From Clostridioides difficile (GTDB lineage Bacteria; Bacillota; Clostridia; Peptostreptococcales; Peptostreptococcaceae): a stretch of 42,925 bases of DNA. The notes below the pieces were generated by a model. It was not told the DNA's origin, made no database searches, and was given only the letters and a program-made list of their open reading frames with translations. The stretch covers positions 1-42,925 of the forward strand of contig NZ_JRHN01000040.1 of NCBI RefSeq assembly GCF_001299635.1, written 5' to 3'. Shown here piece by piece: positions 8,523 to 17,133 of the stretch (positions within the stretch are counted from its first letter, which is position 1; every line of letters begins with the position of its first letter). The position numbers were made by a program, and so were the translations under genes.

Positions 8523-8572
8523 TAGATTTTTTTATTTTTGATAGAAATATTATAGAAATATAGTTTTTGACA

Positions 8573-8747
8573 TTAATCTACTGAATGTTCTTTCCACTTC
8601 CCACTTCTCCAACGCCACAAGAAACATATACTTCGGAAACCCCAGTCCATAAGCATTGCTATAAATATACTCAAAACACCAATTCCCACAACATAGGCTA
8701 ATAGATAGCTACAACCAATACGAAAAATAAGCATAGATAAAATAGAA
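8573..8747 (-). pseudogene. 3' remnant of a MATE efflux pump gene
   Basis: The minus strand encodes about 55 residues, including SILSMLIFRIGCSYLLAYVV and MDWGFRSICFLWRWRSGKW and ending at a stop at 8573-8575. This matches the last two helices and C-terminus of NorM/DinF-type MATE transporters. There is no start, no Shine-Dalgarno and no upstream body, since the homology ends at about 8747, where another remnant begins on the opposite strand. Confidence 0.7.
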
Positions 8748-8843
8748 TATTCTCTAACAGATTTAGGAATAAGTTTTGTTCCTGTTTTAGAAAATATGAA
8801 GCAATGGGGAAAAACTTATTTGTCAGATGATAAAAATGAATAG
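8745..8843 (+). pseudogene. 3' remnant of an HxlR-family regulator gene
   Basis: The plus strand encodes EYSLTDLGISFVPVLENMKQ then WGKTYLSDDKNE and a stop at 8841-8843. This is the wing and last helix typical of HxlR winged-helix regulators (pattern YSLTxxGxxLxPVLxxMxxWG). The upstream two thirds are missing. It abuts the MATE remnant head to head. Confidence 0.65.
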
Positions 8844-9037
8844 TGTATACCCATTTTAAAAAACATTTTCCTATTTATATTTATGATACAATATTAAATA
8901 TAAACAGGAAAATTTTATGTTTAAATAATCTTATCTGTTGATTTTATAATATTAGATTCAGTATCAACTTTATTTTAAGATTATATTTTACTAAGTAATG
9001 CTAAATAATAAAATTTTAAAGATTGTGAGGTAAAAAT
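8844..9037. other. AT-rich spacer before the cell wall protein
   Basis: Upstream region of the cell wall protein gene. There is no confident promoter; a short 6-bp inverted repeat GTTGAT / ATCAAC lies near 8938-8969. The gene's GTGAGGTA Shine-Dalgarno sits just before 9038. Confidence 0.3.
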
Positions 9038-10687
9038 ATGAATAAGAAAAGTTTAGCTATATTAGTATCGGGTGTGATGTTTTTTTCTAGTTCTTCAATA
9101 ATTTTTGCAAATAACGCTACAAAACAAGAACGACTAATAGGTAAAACAAGATTTGAAACAGCTGTAGAGGTAAGTAAATTGGGATGGGTTCAATCAAAAA
9201 CAGCTATTCTAGTTAATGGTGACTCTATTCAAAGTGCTCTTTGTGCAAATCCATTTGCTATACTAAAGAATGCACCTATTCTTTTAGTAAACAGTAATAG
9301 TATCGAGAGTTCGACTAAAGCTGAACTTAAGAGACTTGGTGTAGACAACGTGTACATAGTAGATAGTGGAAATAGTATTTCTGATAAAGTAGAAAATGAA
9401 ATAAAATCACTTAACATAAAAATAAATAAAATAGCAGGAAATAATATATATGAAATGTCTACAAATGTACTTAAAGAAATAGATAAGATAAAAAAGGTAG
9501 AAAATATTGTTGTTGTAAATGGATTAAAGGGGTTATCTGATGCAGTTAGTATAGCTTCTCCCGCAGCAGTACACAATATGCCTATAATACTAGTATCAGA
9601 TGAAAATAGTAATAACAACAGTATAAATTTCTTAAATAATAAATCTATAAAGAAATCCTATATAGTTGGAGGAAATAAGGTCTTATCAGACAACATAGTA
9701 AAAAAATATCCAAACAAAGAAAGAATTAGTGGCTCAGATAGAAACAATACTAACGCAAAAATTATCGAACAATTTTATAAGGACAAGAAAATAAATAATA
9801 TATTTGTAGCCAAAGATGGTATTAATCAAGAAAATGCACTAGTAGATTCATTATCAATAGGAGTACTAGCTGCTAAAGAAAATTCACCTATAATGATATC
9901 TAATGGTAGCCTTGTAAATAGTCAAAAAGAATTTATTAAAAATAAAGACATAGATAAAATAACACAAGTAGGAGGAGGATATAACCAAAAAGCATTTGAA
10001 GATATTTTAAAACTAAAAAATGTTGATATAAGAAATAAAACTAAGAAAATATCTTTAATACAGGCTAAAAATATATTAAAACAAGCTCTTCCAGGAAACA
10101 ATATTTTAGTTTGTTATTATGACGAAGATGATAATAAATATGACTGCAAAGTTCTAAAAGATAATGTTGTATATGAAATAGAAATTGATGCATACTCTGG
10201 CAAAATAATAGAAATTGAAAAAGACGATGACTTAAATGATAACAATTTAGGTACAAAAAATATATCATTGGATAAAGCTAAATCTATAGCACTAGATGCT
10301 ATTCCTAATGGTAATTTAATCTATTGCAAATACGATGCTGAAGATAATGAATATGAAGCTAAAATAGTAAAGAATAAAAAAACATATGAATTAGAGATAA
10401 ATGCATTTGATGGAAGAATTGTAGATATTGATATGGACAAGGATTCTGATGATGATGACTTTGATGACAACAATAACTCTAATACTAATGACAATAGTTC
10501 TATTATTGGTGCTGAAAAAGCTAAATCAATAATGCTAGATAAAGTACCTGGTGGGAAAATAGTAAAATTTGAATATGATGAAGATGATAAAGAATATGAA
10601 GGTGAAATAAGAAAAGGAAATACTGAATACGAGATAACAATCAATGCAATTACTGGTAAGATATTAGAGTTTGAAATAGATAATTAA
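9038..10687 (+). CDS. Secreted cell-wall-binding protein (CWB2 repeats) with three PepSY-like domains
   Basis: A 549-residue exported protein. The signal peptide (about 1-25) has a lysine-rich start, a hydrophobic core and a likely cleavage after FA/NN. Three CWB2 (PF04122-type) modules cover about 29-325. They are recognisable from RLIGKTRFETAVEVSK, AILVNGDS, and repeated VYIVDSGNSIS- and SYIVGGNKVLS-like strands. CWB2 triplets anchor C. difficile Cwp proteins to the wall polymer PSII. The C-terminal half holds three consecutive PepSY-like units (about 338-396, 405-463, 485-549) of the form A-K-x-I/A-L-x-x-x-P-x-G-x-I followed by YDxEDxxYxxxI. Acidic D/N-rich linkers (about 393-400 and 463-485) separate them. 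PepSY units often inhibit proteases or bind peptides. The gene is monocistronic, with a terminator at 10716. Confidence 0.92.
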   Translation: MNKKSLAILVSGVMFFSSSSIIFANNATKQERLIGKTRFETAVEVSKLGWVQSKTAILVNGDSIQSALCANPFAILKNAPILLVNSNSIESSTKAELKRLGVDNVYIVDSGNSISDKVENEIKSLNIKINKIAGNNIYEMSTNVLKEIDKIKKVENIVVVNGLKGLSDAVSIASPAAVHNMPIILVSDENSNNNSINFLNNKSIKKSYIVGGNKVLSDNIVKKYPNKERISGSDRNNTNAKIIEQFYKDKKINNIFVAKDGINQENALVDSLSIGVLAAKENSPIMISNGSLVNSQKEFIKNKDIDKITQVGGGYNQKAFEDILKLKNVDIRNKTKKISLIQAKNILKQALPGNNILVCYYDEDDNKYDCKVLKDNVVYEIEIDAYSGKIIEIEKDDDLNDNNLGTKNISLDKAKSIALDAIPNGNLIYCKYDAEDNEYEAKIVKNKKTYELEINAFDGRIVDIDMDKDSDDDDFDDNNNSNTNDNSSIIGAEKAKSIMLDKVPGGKIVKFEYDEDDKEYEGEIRKGNTEYEITINAITGKILEFEIDN

Positions 10688-10715
10688 TAAAGTACACACT
10701 TTTATTAGTTATTAT

Positions 10716-10760
10716 AAAGCCATAGATACTGGATTTTCCTGTATTTATGGCTTTTATTTT
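10716..10760 (+). terminator. Intrinsic terminator of the cell wall protein gene
   Basis: A hairpin with arms AAAGCCATA and TATGGCTTT, extended by GATACTGGA / CCTGTATT pairing, is followed by a T-rich tract. It begins 29 bp after the stop codon. Confidence 0.85.
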
Positions 10761-10982
10761 ATTTTTTGTTTTTTCAATATTGTATCTCTATCACATACAC
10801 TTTAACTCAAAGCTAGTAAAAATGTACTCAATATTATATATCTTGATAATAATCTACCCTTTCAATACTTTAATAATAATTCCCTTATTGCTTTACAAAA
10901 AATTGTTGCGTGATTTACTCATGAATTAACAATAAAGTTAATATATAATTTGACTGTATAAAGATGAAAGGAGATATATACA

Positions 10983-11732
10983 ATGAATACCATATTAAAA
11001 GTAAATAACATAACTAAAATTTATACTAAGGGTCAAAAACCAAGTTTAGATAAGGTATCTTTCAATGTATCAGAAGGAGAATTTATAGGGATAATGGGGG
11101 CTTCTGGTTCTGGAAAAACAACTCTTCTTAACGTATTATCTACAATTGATAAACCAACAAGTGGAGATATTTTCATAAACAATGTAAGCTTGAAATCACT
11201 TAATGATACCAGTTCTGCTGATTTTCGTAGAGATAATTTAGGTTTTATCTTTCAAGAATATTTTTTACTAGATAGCCTTACAATTTTCGAGAATATTTCG
11301 GTGCCCCTTACACTTCAAAAACTACATCCAGATAAAATAGAAAACATGGTAAGAAGTCTAGCCGAACGCTTTGGTATAACTACTCAATTAAACAAATATC
11401 CAAATGAATTATCTGGAGGTCAAAGACAGAGAGCTTCAGCAGTTAGAGCAATAGTTAAACAACCTAGCATTCTATTTGCAGACGAACCAACAGGTGCTTT
11501 AGATTCCAACTCAGCCACTGAGCTACTCTACTCACTACAAGAAGCAAATGAGGAATTGAAAACAACAATTTTAATGGTAACACACGATGCCTATGCAGCT
11601 AGTTTTGCAAATCGAATTTTGATTTTTAAAGATGGTTGTATCATTAAAGAACTAGGCAAGCAACAAAACAACAGGGGTACATTTTATGAATTGATTATTA
11701 AAGAAATTACAAAATTGGATACTAAAAGATAG
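10983..11732 (+). CDS. ABC transporter ATPase, BceA-like (peptide antibiotic exporter/sensor)
   Basis: A 249-residue nucleotide-binding subunit. It has Walker A GASGSGKTTLL (about 39-49), a Q-loop in FIFQEYFL, the ABC signature LSGGQRQR, Walker B ILFADEPTGALD, and the H-loop in MVTHDAYA. The ATG follows GAAAGGAGATAT. It is 12 bp upstream of a large FtsX-type permease. The pair has the size and order of BceAB/VraFG modules, which remove or sense cell-wall-active peptides at the membrane. A two-component system follows directly, as is usual for such modules, although that system is of an unusual class here. Confidence 0.93.
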   Translation: MNTILKVNNITKIYTKGQKPSLDKVSFNVSEGEFIGIMGASGSGKTTLLNVLSTIDKPTSGDIFINNVSLKSLNDTSSADFRRDNLGFIFQEYFLLDSLTIFENISVPLTLQKLHPDKIENMVRSLAERFGITTQLNKYPNELSGGQRQRASAVRAIVKQPSILFADEPTGALDSNSATELLYSLQEANEELKTTILMVTHDAYAASFANRILIFKDGCIIKELGKQQNNRGTFYELIIKEITKLDTKR

Positions 11733-11744
11733 GAGGATAATTTA

Positions 11745-13772
11745 ATGAACATTTTTTACATGGCAATAAAAAACCTTAAAAAGAACCTTTCATTCTATTC
11801 TCTATATATGCTTTCAGTCTCTTTTGTTATCACTGTATTTTTTGCATTTACTTCATTTTCTGTTAATAAGGTAATATTAGAAAAGATTTCAACTGATGGC
11901 AGAGTCGAATCTATGTGTAATGTTATCTCCATATTTTTAATGGTATTTGTTATCTTCTATATGACATATTCAAATCGCTTCTTCTTGAGACGTCGTACAA
12001 AAGAACTTGGCATATATACTTTACTTGGCTACCGTAAGTTTACAGTCCTATCACTACTTACTTTTGAGAATATATTAACTTGTATTGGAGCTCTTATTGT
12101 TGGATTGATATTAGGGGCATTGGTTCATAAAGGTATTGTCTTTGGAATTAATGCACTTCTCAATTTGTCAATTGACAATTCACAAATCCCATTTTTTAAT
12201 ATGAGTGCAATATCTAAAACAACACTCTTTATAGTCTTAGTTGTTTTAGTAATAGCTATATCAAACGCTAAATTTATTTTTAAGACTTCACTTATAAAAT
12301 TAGTAAGATATGAAAAAAGTGCAGAAAAAAAGTTGAAGTTCCGAAAAATTCCAGCTTTTATAGGCTTTATTCTGATTTTAAGTGGCTATTGTCTAGCATT
12401 AGATATTCTTCGTGGAACTAAGTCAGTATGGATATGTATAGGATTTTATCAAATAGGTTTGATAACTATGATTCTTATTGTAGTTGGTACAATTCTCTTT
12501 ATCAGTTCCTTTCTTCCATACATTATGCAACATAGCAAAAAAAATAAAAAAGCTTTCTATACAGATATAAAGATAATAACTACTCCAAACTTTATCTATC
12601 GTATTCGCTCAAATTCTAAGACTCTGATTATGCTTACACTGCTCTGTGCTGCTACTTTAACAGTTTCAAGTGTCATGGCACTCTCTTTATATTATCCTAT
12701 TGCATCAGTTTCACGTATTGCACCTTCAGAGATAGAATTTAGAGTAGAAAGAAATAAGCAAATTGAAGATGTAAAACAAATTGTAAGTCAATATACATCG
12801 AATACAGACGATGTTACTTTTACACAGACAGATATTTATAAAGTAAAATCTTCAACAAAAGACCTTCCAATTGAATATACAATTGGTACATCTAGGAATG
12901 ATTTATCTAATAATAGTTCATTAAAAAAATTTATTCCTAGAGAGGCAGGGTTTGAATGTATATCTTTTTCTGATTACTACACTTTATTAAAGGGACAAAA
13001 TCGAACAAAACTACTAAAACAACTTACTCCTTTAAGAGATAATGAATGTATTTTGGTAAAGTATCAACCGAATAATGATGGAAGTAGTGAAAATGGAATG
13101 ATTTATCCACTACTCATCAATGATACAAAAACACCTATAATAGTAAAAGAGACATCTCTAAATAATGCCATCTCTTTTGGTAATAGTGTTGGAACTCTCG
13201 TTGTTAGTGATAGTATATATAAGAAAATAGCTCAAAATAAATTACCAGTAACAAGTATTGTAAGTATCAATGGTAAATCAATTAAAAATAACGAAAATTT
13301 ATATAGTGACATCTCAGATTATTTAAATAAAAGTCCTTATTTACAAGGTCATTCCCACAGGATTAATGACTTATTATCAATTAATAGCTCTACATTCCTG
13401 CTAATAGGATTTCTTGTTGTTTTATTTTTTATTGCTGTTGGAAGTATTTTATACTTTAACAATATATCAGCAGTTTCAGATTCAAAGTCTGACTATGATA
13501 TTTTACAAAAAATGGGCTACACTAATGTTCAAATAAAAAAAATTATCAAGAAGCAGGTGTTGCCATTTTTTAATATTCCATTTTTACTTGGGATATTGGA
13601 TTGTGTATTTGCTACTTTGGTCTATAAAACTGCTTTGATGCAAAATTTACTTGGAAGCTCGTTTTCACAATACATACCTGTAATTATTGCTATTTTCTTA
13701 ACTGCCATAGTATATTTAATATACTACATACTCACTACTAAAACCTGTTGTAAAATCGTATTAAAAAAATGA
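11745..13772 (+). CDS. FtsX-type ABC permease, BceB-like
   Basis: A 675-residue membrane subunit with ten predicted helices in the BceB layout: one N-terminal helix (about 16-38), a three-helix FtsX block (about 55-75, 105-130, 155-175), two further helices (about 200-220, 228-258), then a helix near 287-310. A large extracellular domain of about 220 residues (310-530) follows, then three C-terminal helices. That domain is the usual ligand-interacting part of peptide-antibiotic sensors/exporters. The RRRTKELGIYTLLGYRK motif in the first cytoplasmic loop is typical. The gene has an AGGAGGATAATTT Shine-Dalgarno and lies 12 bp after the ATPase. A perfect hairpin follows it, so the kinase gene may be partly uncoupled. 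Confidence 0.92.
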   Translation: MNIFYMAIKNLKKNLSFYSLYMLSVSFVITVFFAFTSFSVNKVILEKISTDGRVESMCNVISIFLMVFVIFYMTYSNRFFLRRRTKELGIYTLLGYRKFTVLSLLTFENILTCIGALIVGLILGALVHKGIVFGINALLNLSIDNSQIPFFNMSAISKTTLFIVLVVLVIAISNAKFIFKTSLIKLVRYEKSAEKKLKFRKIPAFIGFILILSGYCLALDILRGTKSVWICIGFYQIGLITMILIVVGTILFISSFLPYIMQHSKKNKKAFYTDIKIITTPNFIYRIRSNSKTLIMLTLLCAATLTVSSVMALSLYYPIASVSRIAPSEIEFRVERNKQIEDVKQIVSQYTSNTDDVTFTQTDIYKVKSSTKDLPIEYTIGTSRNDLSNNSSLKKFIPREAGFECISFSDYYTLLKGQNRTKLLKQLTPLRDNECILVKYQPNNDGSSENGMIYPLLINDTKTPIIVKETSLNNAISFGNSVGTLVVSDSIYKKIAQNKLPVTSIVSINGKSIKNNENLYSDISDYLNKSPYLQGHSHRINDLLSINSSTFLLIGFLVVLFFIAVGSILYFNNISAVSDSKSDYDILQKMGYTNVQIKKIIKKQVLPFFNIPFLLGILDCVFATLVYKTALMQNLLGSSFSQYIPVIIAIFLTAIVYLIYYILTTKTCCKIVLKK

Positions 13773-13779
13773 TATTTAC

Positions 13780-13813
13780 CTAAATCGTCATACTTAAATG
13801 TGTGACGATTTAG
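13780..13813 (+). terminator. Hairpin after the permease gene (terminator or attenuator)
   Basis: Perfect 11-bp inverted repeat CTAAATCGTCA / TGACGATTTAG with a 12-nt loop, followed by a weak T-rich stretch. It lies in the 156-bp gap between the permease and kinase genes. The poor U-tract suggests only partial termination. Confidence 0.6.
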
Positions 13814-13928
13814 TCCACTTTATTTATTTATAAATATTTTATATAATAAAAATTATAAACTCATAAATTTGATATAGTCATGAGCCTAATATAATACACA
13901 CTATAAATCTATAAGGAGGTGTATAAAA

Positions 13929-15512
13929 TTGACAAACTTTAATTTACAAATACTATTTTTAGGAAACTATATCTTATCACTCCTCTTTATGGTATTGTCT
14001 ACAAATGTTGAAACTTATCTGAATATACAAAGCATCATTCCCTTGATAATCTCAACATTATTACTTATAGATATTACATATATAACATCTTGTAATGTCA
14101 GAGAAAATAATACTATCTCATTGTTTTGTGGATTGTTAATGCTTGATAGTTGGTATTTACTCTTATCCTCTATAGTAACACCTGTAAGTACTATTATTTT
14201 TGAAATATTAAGCCCAATTATATTGTATATCTCCATCAAATTTATACTTTTATTCTTGTTTCAAGGTAGCGGATATAAGTTTCGCAAGATAACAGATATT
14301 TTATTATTTATCACTTGCTTTGGTACAGTTATAGGAACATTTATTTCTAAAAGAATATATGCTGGTATGTATGGACTACAGTTTGTAGTAAGTATAGCAT
14401 GCTTTTTATATATTGTTTTTTACCATTGGAAAAGGGTTGATTTTGTCATAAGAAGTGAAAAAAAGCCTATATTTATTTCTATATTTATAACACTAATAGG
14501 ATTTATTATTTATTACTTTTTCACAATAAAAATTTCAAATCATATTAGTAATTTTGGAATCTATCTAACTGTATTGATATTTTCTATGAGTATTCATGGG
14601 ATTGTACTTAGAGAAAATGATAGTTTTCCTCTTTCAACAATCTTTAGCCTAAAACAAAGGATTATTCTTCTTTTTATAAGTATCACATTAATTAGTATGA
14701 TAGTAATATTTAGTGGTGGCAATTTATCTATAATATTGATAGCTATAAACACCTTGTTTATGTTAATTTTTATTTGTAATATTATTTTGGAATTTAATCT
14801 AAAATATGAAAAAAAACAAATAACTAAAGATAGTAAGTATACTCTAGCATTAGATAGATTACAACAAGAGGAACGGCTAAAGATAGAGTTCTCTAATTTT
14901 TTACATGATGATATATTGCAAGACTTGCTTTCAATAAAAAATATGACTAACAAGTCACATCGCCCAGAAATACAAGATATTATATGTGATACACTTAATG
15001 ATTTAAATACACGTATAAGAAAGCAAATGCAAGACTATCATCCTGTAATATTAAAAAATCTAACAGTAAAAGAAAATTATCAGAATTTGATTGAAAGTGT
15101 TTCCTTAACTTTTCCACAAAGAAATATTTCAGTTTCATTTATATGTTCTGATACTTTATTTTTGGTTGAGCCATACGATATATTGATATACCGTTTAATT
15201 AAAGAATTGCTAACAAATGTATATAAGCATTCAAATGGTAGCCATGCATGGATAACTTTATCACTTGAAAAAGATATAATAAAATTGAATATTAGTGATA
15301 ATGGTGTTACAAATACATCCCTCAAAACTCATCTAGGTATATCTAAAATCTCTTTAGATACAACAAAGCATAAAGGAATTGTATCAATTAAAGAACAAGT
15401 AGAAAATCTAGGAGGAACAATAAACATATCTGATAACATACCCCATGGTGCTTGTGTACAAATTACAATTCCTATGAAAGGAGATGGTTCTTATAAATAT
15501 TTTGTTAGTTGA
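13929..15512 (+). CDS. Polytopic NarL-type sensor histidine kinase (ComP-like)
   Basis: A 527-residue membrane kinase starting at a TTG with a strong AAGGAGG Shine-Dalgarno. The N-terminal half (about 1-285) contains roughly eight hydrophobic helices and no large extracellular domain. The dimerisation/phosphoacceptor segment is of the HisKA_3 class: FLHDDILQDLLS with the phosphorylated H326 and the following acidic pair and Gln. The catalytic domain shows the N-box RLIKELLTNVYKHSNG and the G-box ISDNG, ending HGACVQITIP. The layout resembles ComP-type quorum or envelope sensors. The gene overlaps the response regulator by 29 bp. BceAB-type exporters are normally paired with short OmpR-class intramembrane kinases, so this partner class is notable. 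Confidence 0.9.
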   Translation: MTNFNLQILFLGNYILSLLFMVLSTNVETYLNIQSIIPLIISTLLLIDITYITSCNVRENNTISLFCGLLMLDSWYLLLSSIVTPVSTIIFEILSPIILYISIKFILLFLFQGSGYKFRKITDILLFITCFGTVIGTFISKRIYAGMYGLQFVVSIACFLYIVFYHWKRVDFVIRSEKKPIFISIFITLIGFIIYYFFTIKISNHISNFGIYLTVLIFSMSIHGIVLRENDSFPLSTIFSLKQRIILLFISITLISMIVIFSGGNLSIILIAINTLFMLIFICNIILEFNLKYEKKQITKDSKYTLALDRLQQEERLKIEFSNFLHDDILQDLLSIKNMTNKSHRPEIQDIICDTLNDLNTRIRKQMQDYHPVILKNLTVKENYQNLIESVSLTFPQRNISVSFICSDTLFLVEPYDILIYRLIKELLTNVYKHSNGSHAWITLSLEKDIIKLNISDNGVTNTSLKTHLGISKISLDTTKHKGIVSIKEQVENLGGTINISDNIPHGACVQITIPMKGDGSYKYFVS

Positions 15513-16104
15513 TGACCATACACTTTTTGCTAAGAGCTTGTCCATTGCATTAGAAGAATATGATGAAATTGAACAATTTTATTCTACACAAGATGTTCAT
15601 AATTTATCAGAAGTGATTGTAGGTAAAAGAATAGACATTGTCTTAATGGATATAAATCTTAAAGACTTAAGCGAATATGATGGCTTAAAAGTAGCTTATA
15701 ATTTATTAAAGATTAACCCTAACATTAAAATAATAATGTTAACAGGATATGACCTGCCTGTTTATAAATATGAAGCTAAAAAAATAGGTATCTGCGGATT
15801 CCTTAATAAAAATATTAGTCCTGATAGTTTAATTGATTCTCTATTAAAAGTATATCAAGGTAAAACTTGTTTTACATCTGAAAACGATGAAATAATTATT
15901 GAAGATTTGACAAGTATGGAGAAAAAAATATTACAGCTTATCTGTAGTGGTAAAAAAAGAAAAGTGATTGCTGACGAGTTGTACATAAGTGAAAGAACAT
16001 TATCAAATCATCTACAACATATATATGACAAACTAGATGTTTCTTCATCAGTTGAAGCTATCACAAAAGCAATTCAAATGGGTTATATTTCTCCAATATA
16101 TTAA
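15484..16104 (+). CDS. NarL/LuxR-family response regulator
   Basis: A 206-residue regulator. The receiver domain (about 1-122) starts INILLVDDHTLF, with phosphoacceptor D56 in VLMDINLKD and the conserved threonine and lysine in MLTGYD and FLNKN. The C-terminal LuxR-type helix-turn-helix (about 140-206) includes LTSMEKKILQLICSGKKRK and ISERTLSNHLQHIYDKL. The coding start overlaps the kinase gene. The AAAGGAG Shine-Dalgarno directly abuts the ATG at 15484, so initiation a few codons later or by translational coupling is possible. It probably controls the ABC module upstream and ends at a strong terminator. Confidence 0.9.
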   Translation: MVLINILLVDDHTLFAKSLSIALEEYDEIEQFYSTQDVHNLSEVIVGKRIDIVLMDINLKDLSEYDGLKVAYNLLKINPNIKIIMLTGYDLPVYKYEAKKIGICGFLNKNISPDSLIDSLLKVYQGKTCFTSENDEIIIEDLTSMEKKILQLICSGKKRKVIADELYISERTLSNHLQHIYDKLDVSSSVEAITKAIQMGYISPIY

Positions 16105-16149
16105 AAAAATAGTGTGCACTTCTCACTAAAAAAATGCACACTATTTTTT
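16104..16149. terminator. Bidirectional intrinsic terminator
   Basis: Stem AAAAAATAGTGTGCA / TGCACACTATTTTTT (15 bp, perfect), with a 16-nt loop. It starts at the response regulator stop codon and ends the ABC/two-component cluster. The A-rich 5' arm makes it functional toward the minus-strand gene as well. Confidence 0.85.
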
Positions 16150-16230
16150 AATATACTGTTTATCCTTACATATACTCATATTTTAATCAACTAAAAACAA
16201 ACTAACCTCTTAATAAATATCTCTCTACAG

Positions 16231-17133
16231 TTACTCATACATATCCTCACATCTATCTCCATAATTACAAGGTCTTAAAGAACTTCCTTCACTTAAATAC
16301 GACTCAAAGTCACATCCAAACAAAATTGCTGGCTCTATATACATCTCCATAGATGTATATCTCCATCTTTTTACTTTTGACTCTATAACCTTATAAAAAT
16401 CTTCTAAACAATGCCCTTCTTTTAATCTTTCATCTATAATCTCCTTAGTTATACCTAAATCAACTTTAAAATTTTTTCCTGATTCATTATTTAGTTTTCT
16501 TATAATAACTTCATGAATACTTTCTAAAGCTTGGTAAGTTGATTCTTCAGGTGCATTTTTATTTAAATTCTTTTTATTTAAATTGTTTTTTAATAACTCT
16601 TTTTTCTTTGTCTCATTTTCTGTTTCACATCCTGTATCAATTACCCACTCATAATCTTCATCTATACTCTCTTCATCTATACAGCCATATGTGTTGGTAT
16701 TATTGTGCTTGAACAACCCATCTCTATGCTTATATTTCATTGATTTTTGATTATTGTTAATAGTTCCATTAATATATTTCTCTATATTTGTGAAAATATC
16801 ACTATTTTTCGTTACAACCTCTGTATTACTATCTTCAGAACAAACATAACTATATACAGAACAACAATTTCCCTTTACTCCTCTACTTATTAGTCTCAAT
16901 ATACCTAAATCTATAAACTCATTTACAAGTCTACTTATTGTAGATATGGATACATCAAGGTCTGATGCAGCTTTTCTTACTGTCATCATAAATTGTCCTC
17001 TTGGCAAAGTCTTTTTTAATCTTTGTATATTTTCCTTTCTCATTACATAATGATTAAATCTTATTCTATTTACATCACTTCGTTCATTAAAATATAATAC
17101 TGCTGAATTTAATTGATAAAAACTGTTACTCAT
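16231..17133 (-). CDS. Winged-helix protein with phage-type C-terminal replication domain
   Basis: The protein has 300 residues from the ATG at 17133, chosen because GGAGGAG lies 7 nt upstream; a longer frame to 17166 has no such site. The N-terminal winged helix (about 30-100) includes FMMTVRKAASDLDVSISTIS. A low-complexity acidic/asparagine-rich linker follows (about 110-200). The C-terminal 80 residues (IHEVIIRKLNNESGKNFKV, ERLKEGHCLEDFYKVIESK, YIEPAILFGCDFESYL) match the conserved phage C-terminal domain of DnaD-like replication/replisome-organiser proteins (Phg_2220_C type). No other phage gene is nearby, so this is either a domesticated phage gene or a lone remnant. Its function in the chromosome is unknown. 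Confidence 0.75.
   Translation of the reverse strand: MSNSFYQLNSAVLYFNERSDVNRIRFNHYVMRKENIQRLKKTLPRGQFMMTVRKAASDLDVSISTISRLVNEFIDLGILRLISRGVKGNCCSVYSYVCSEDSNTEVVTKNSDIFTNIEKYINGTINNNQKSMKYKHRDGLFKHNNTNTYGCIDEESIDEDYEWVIDTGCETENETKKKELLKNNLNKKNLNKNAPEESTYQALESIHEVIIRKLNNESGKNFKVDLGITKEIIDERLKEGHCLEDFYKVIESKVKRWRYTSMEMYIEPAILFGCDFESYLSEGSSLRPCNYGDRCEDMYE

Noticed and set aside
10747-10929. Plus-strand 60-codon hydrophobic ORF after the cell wall gene.
   Set aside because: Its ATG lies inside the 3' arm of the terminator hairpin, there is no Shine-Dalgarno, and the AT-rich sequence readily gives hydrophobic codons. It may be a decayed fragment but is not supported as a gene.
13860-13930. Possible riboswitch or T-box leader before the kinase gene.
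   Set aside because: No T-box, specifier or known riboswitch core sequence is recognisable; only a simple hairpin lies upstream.
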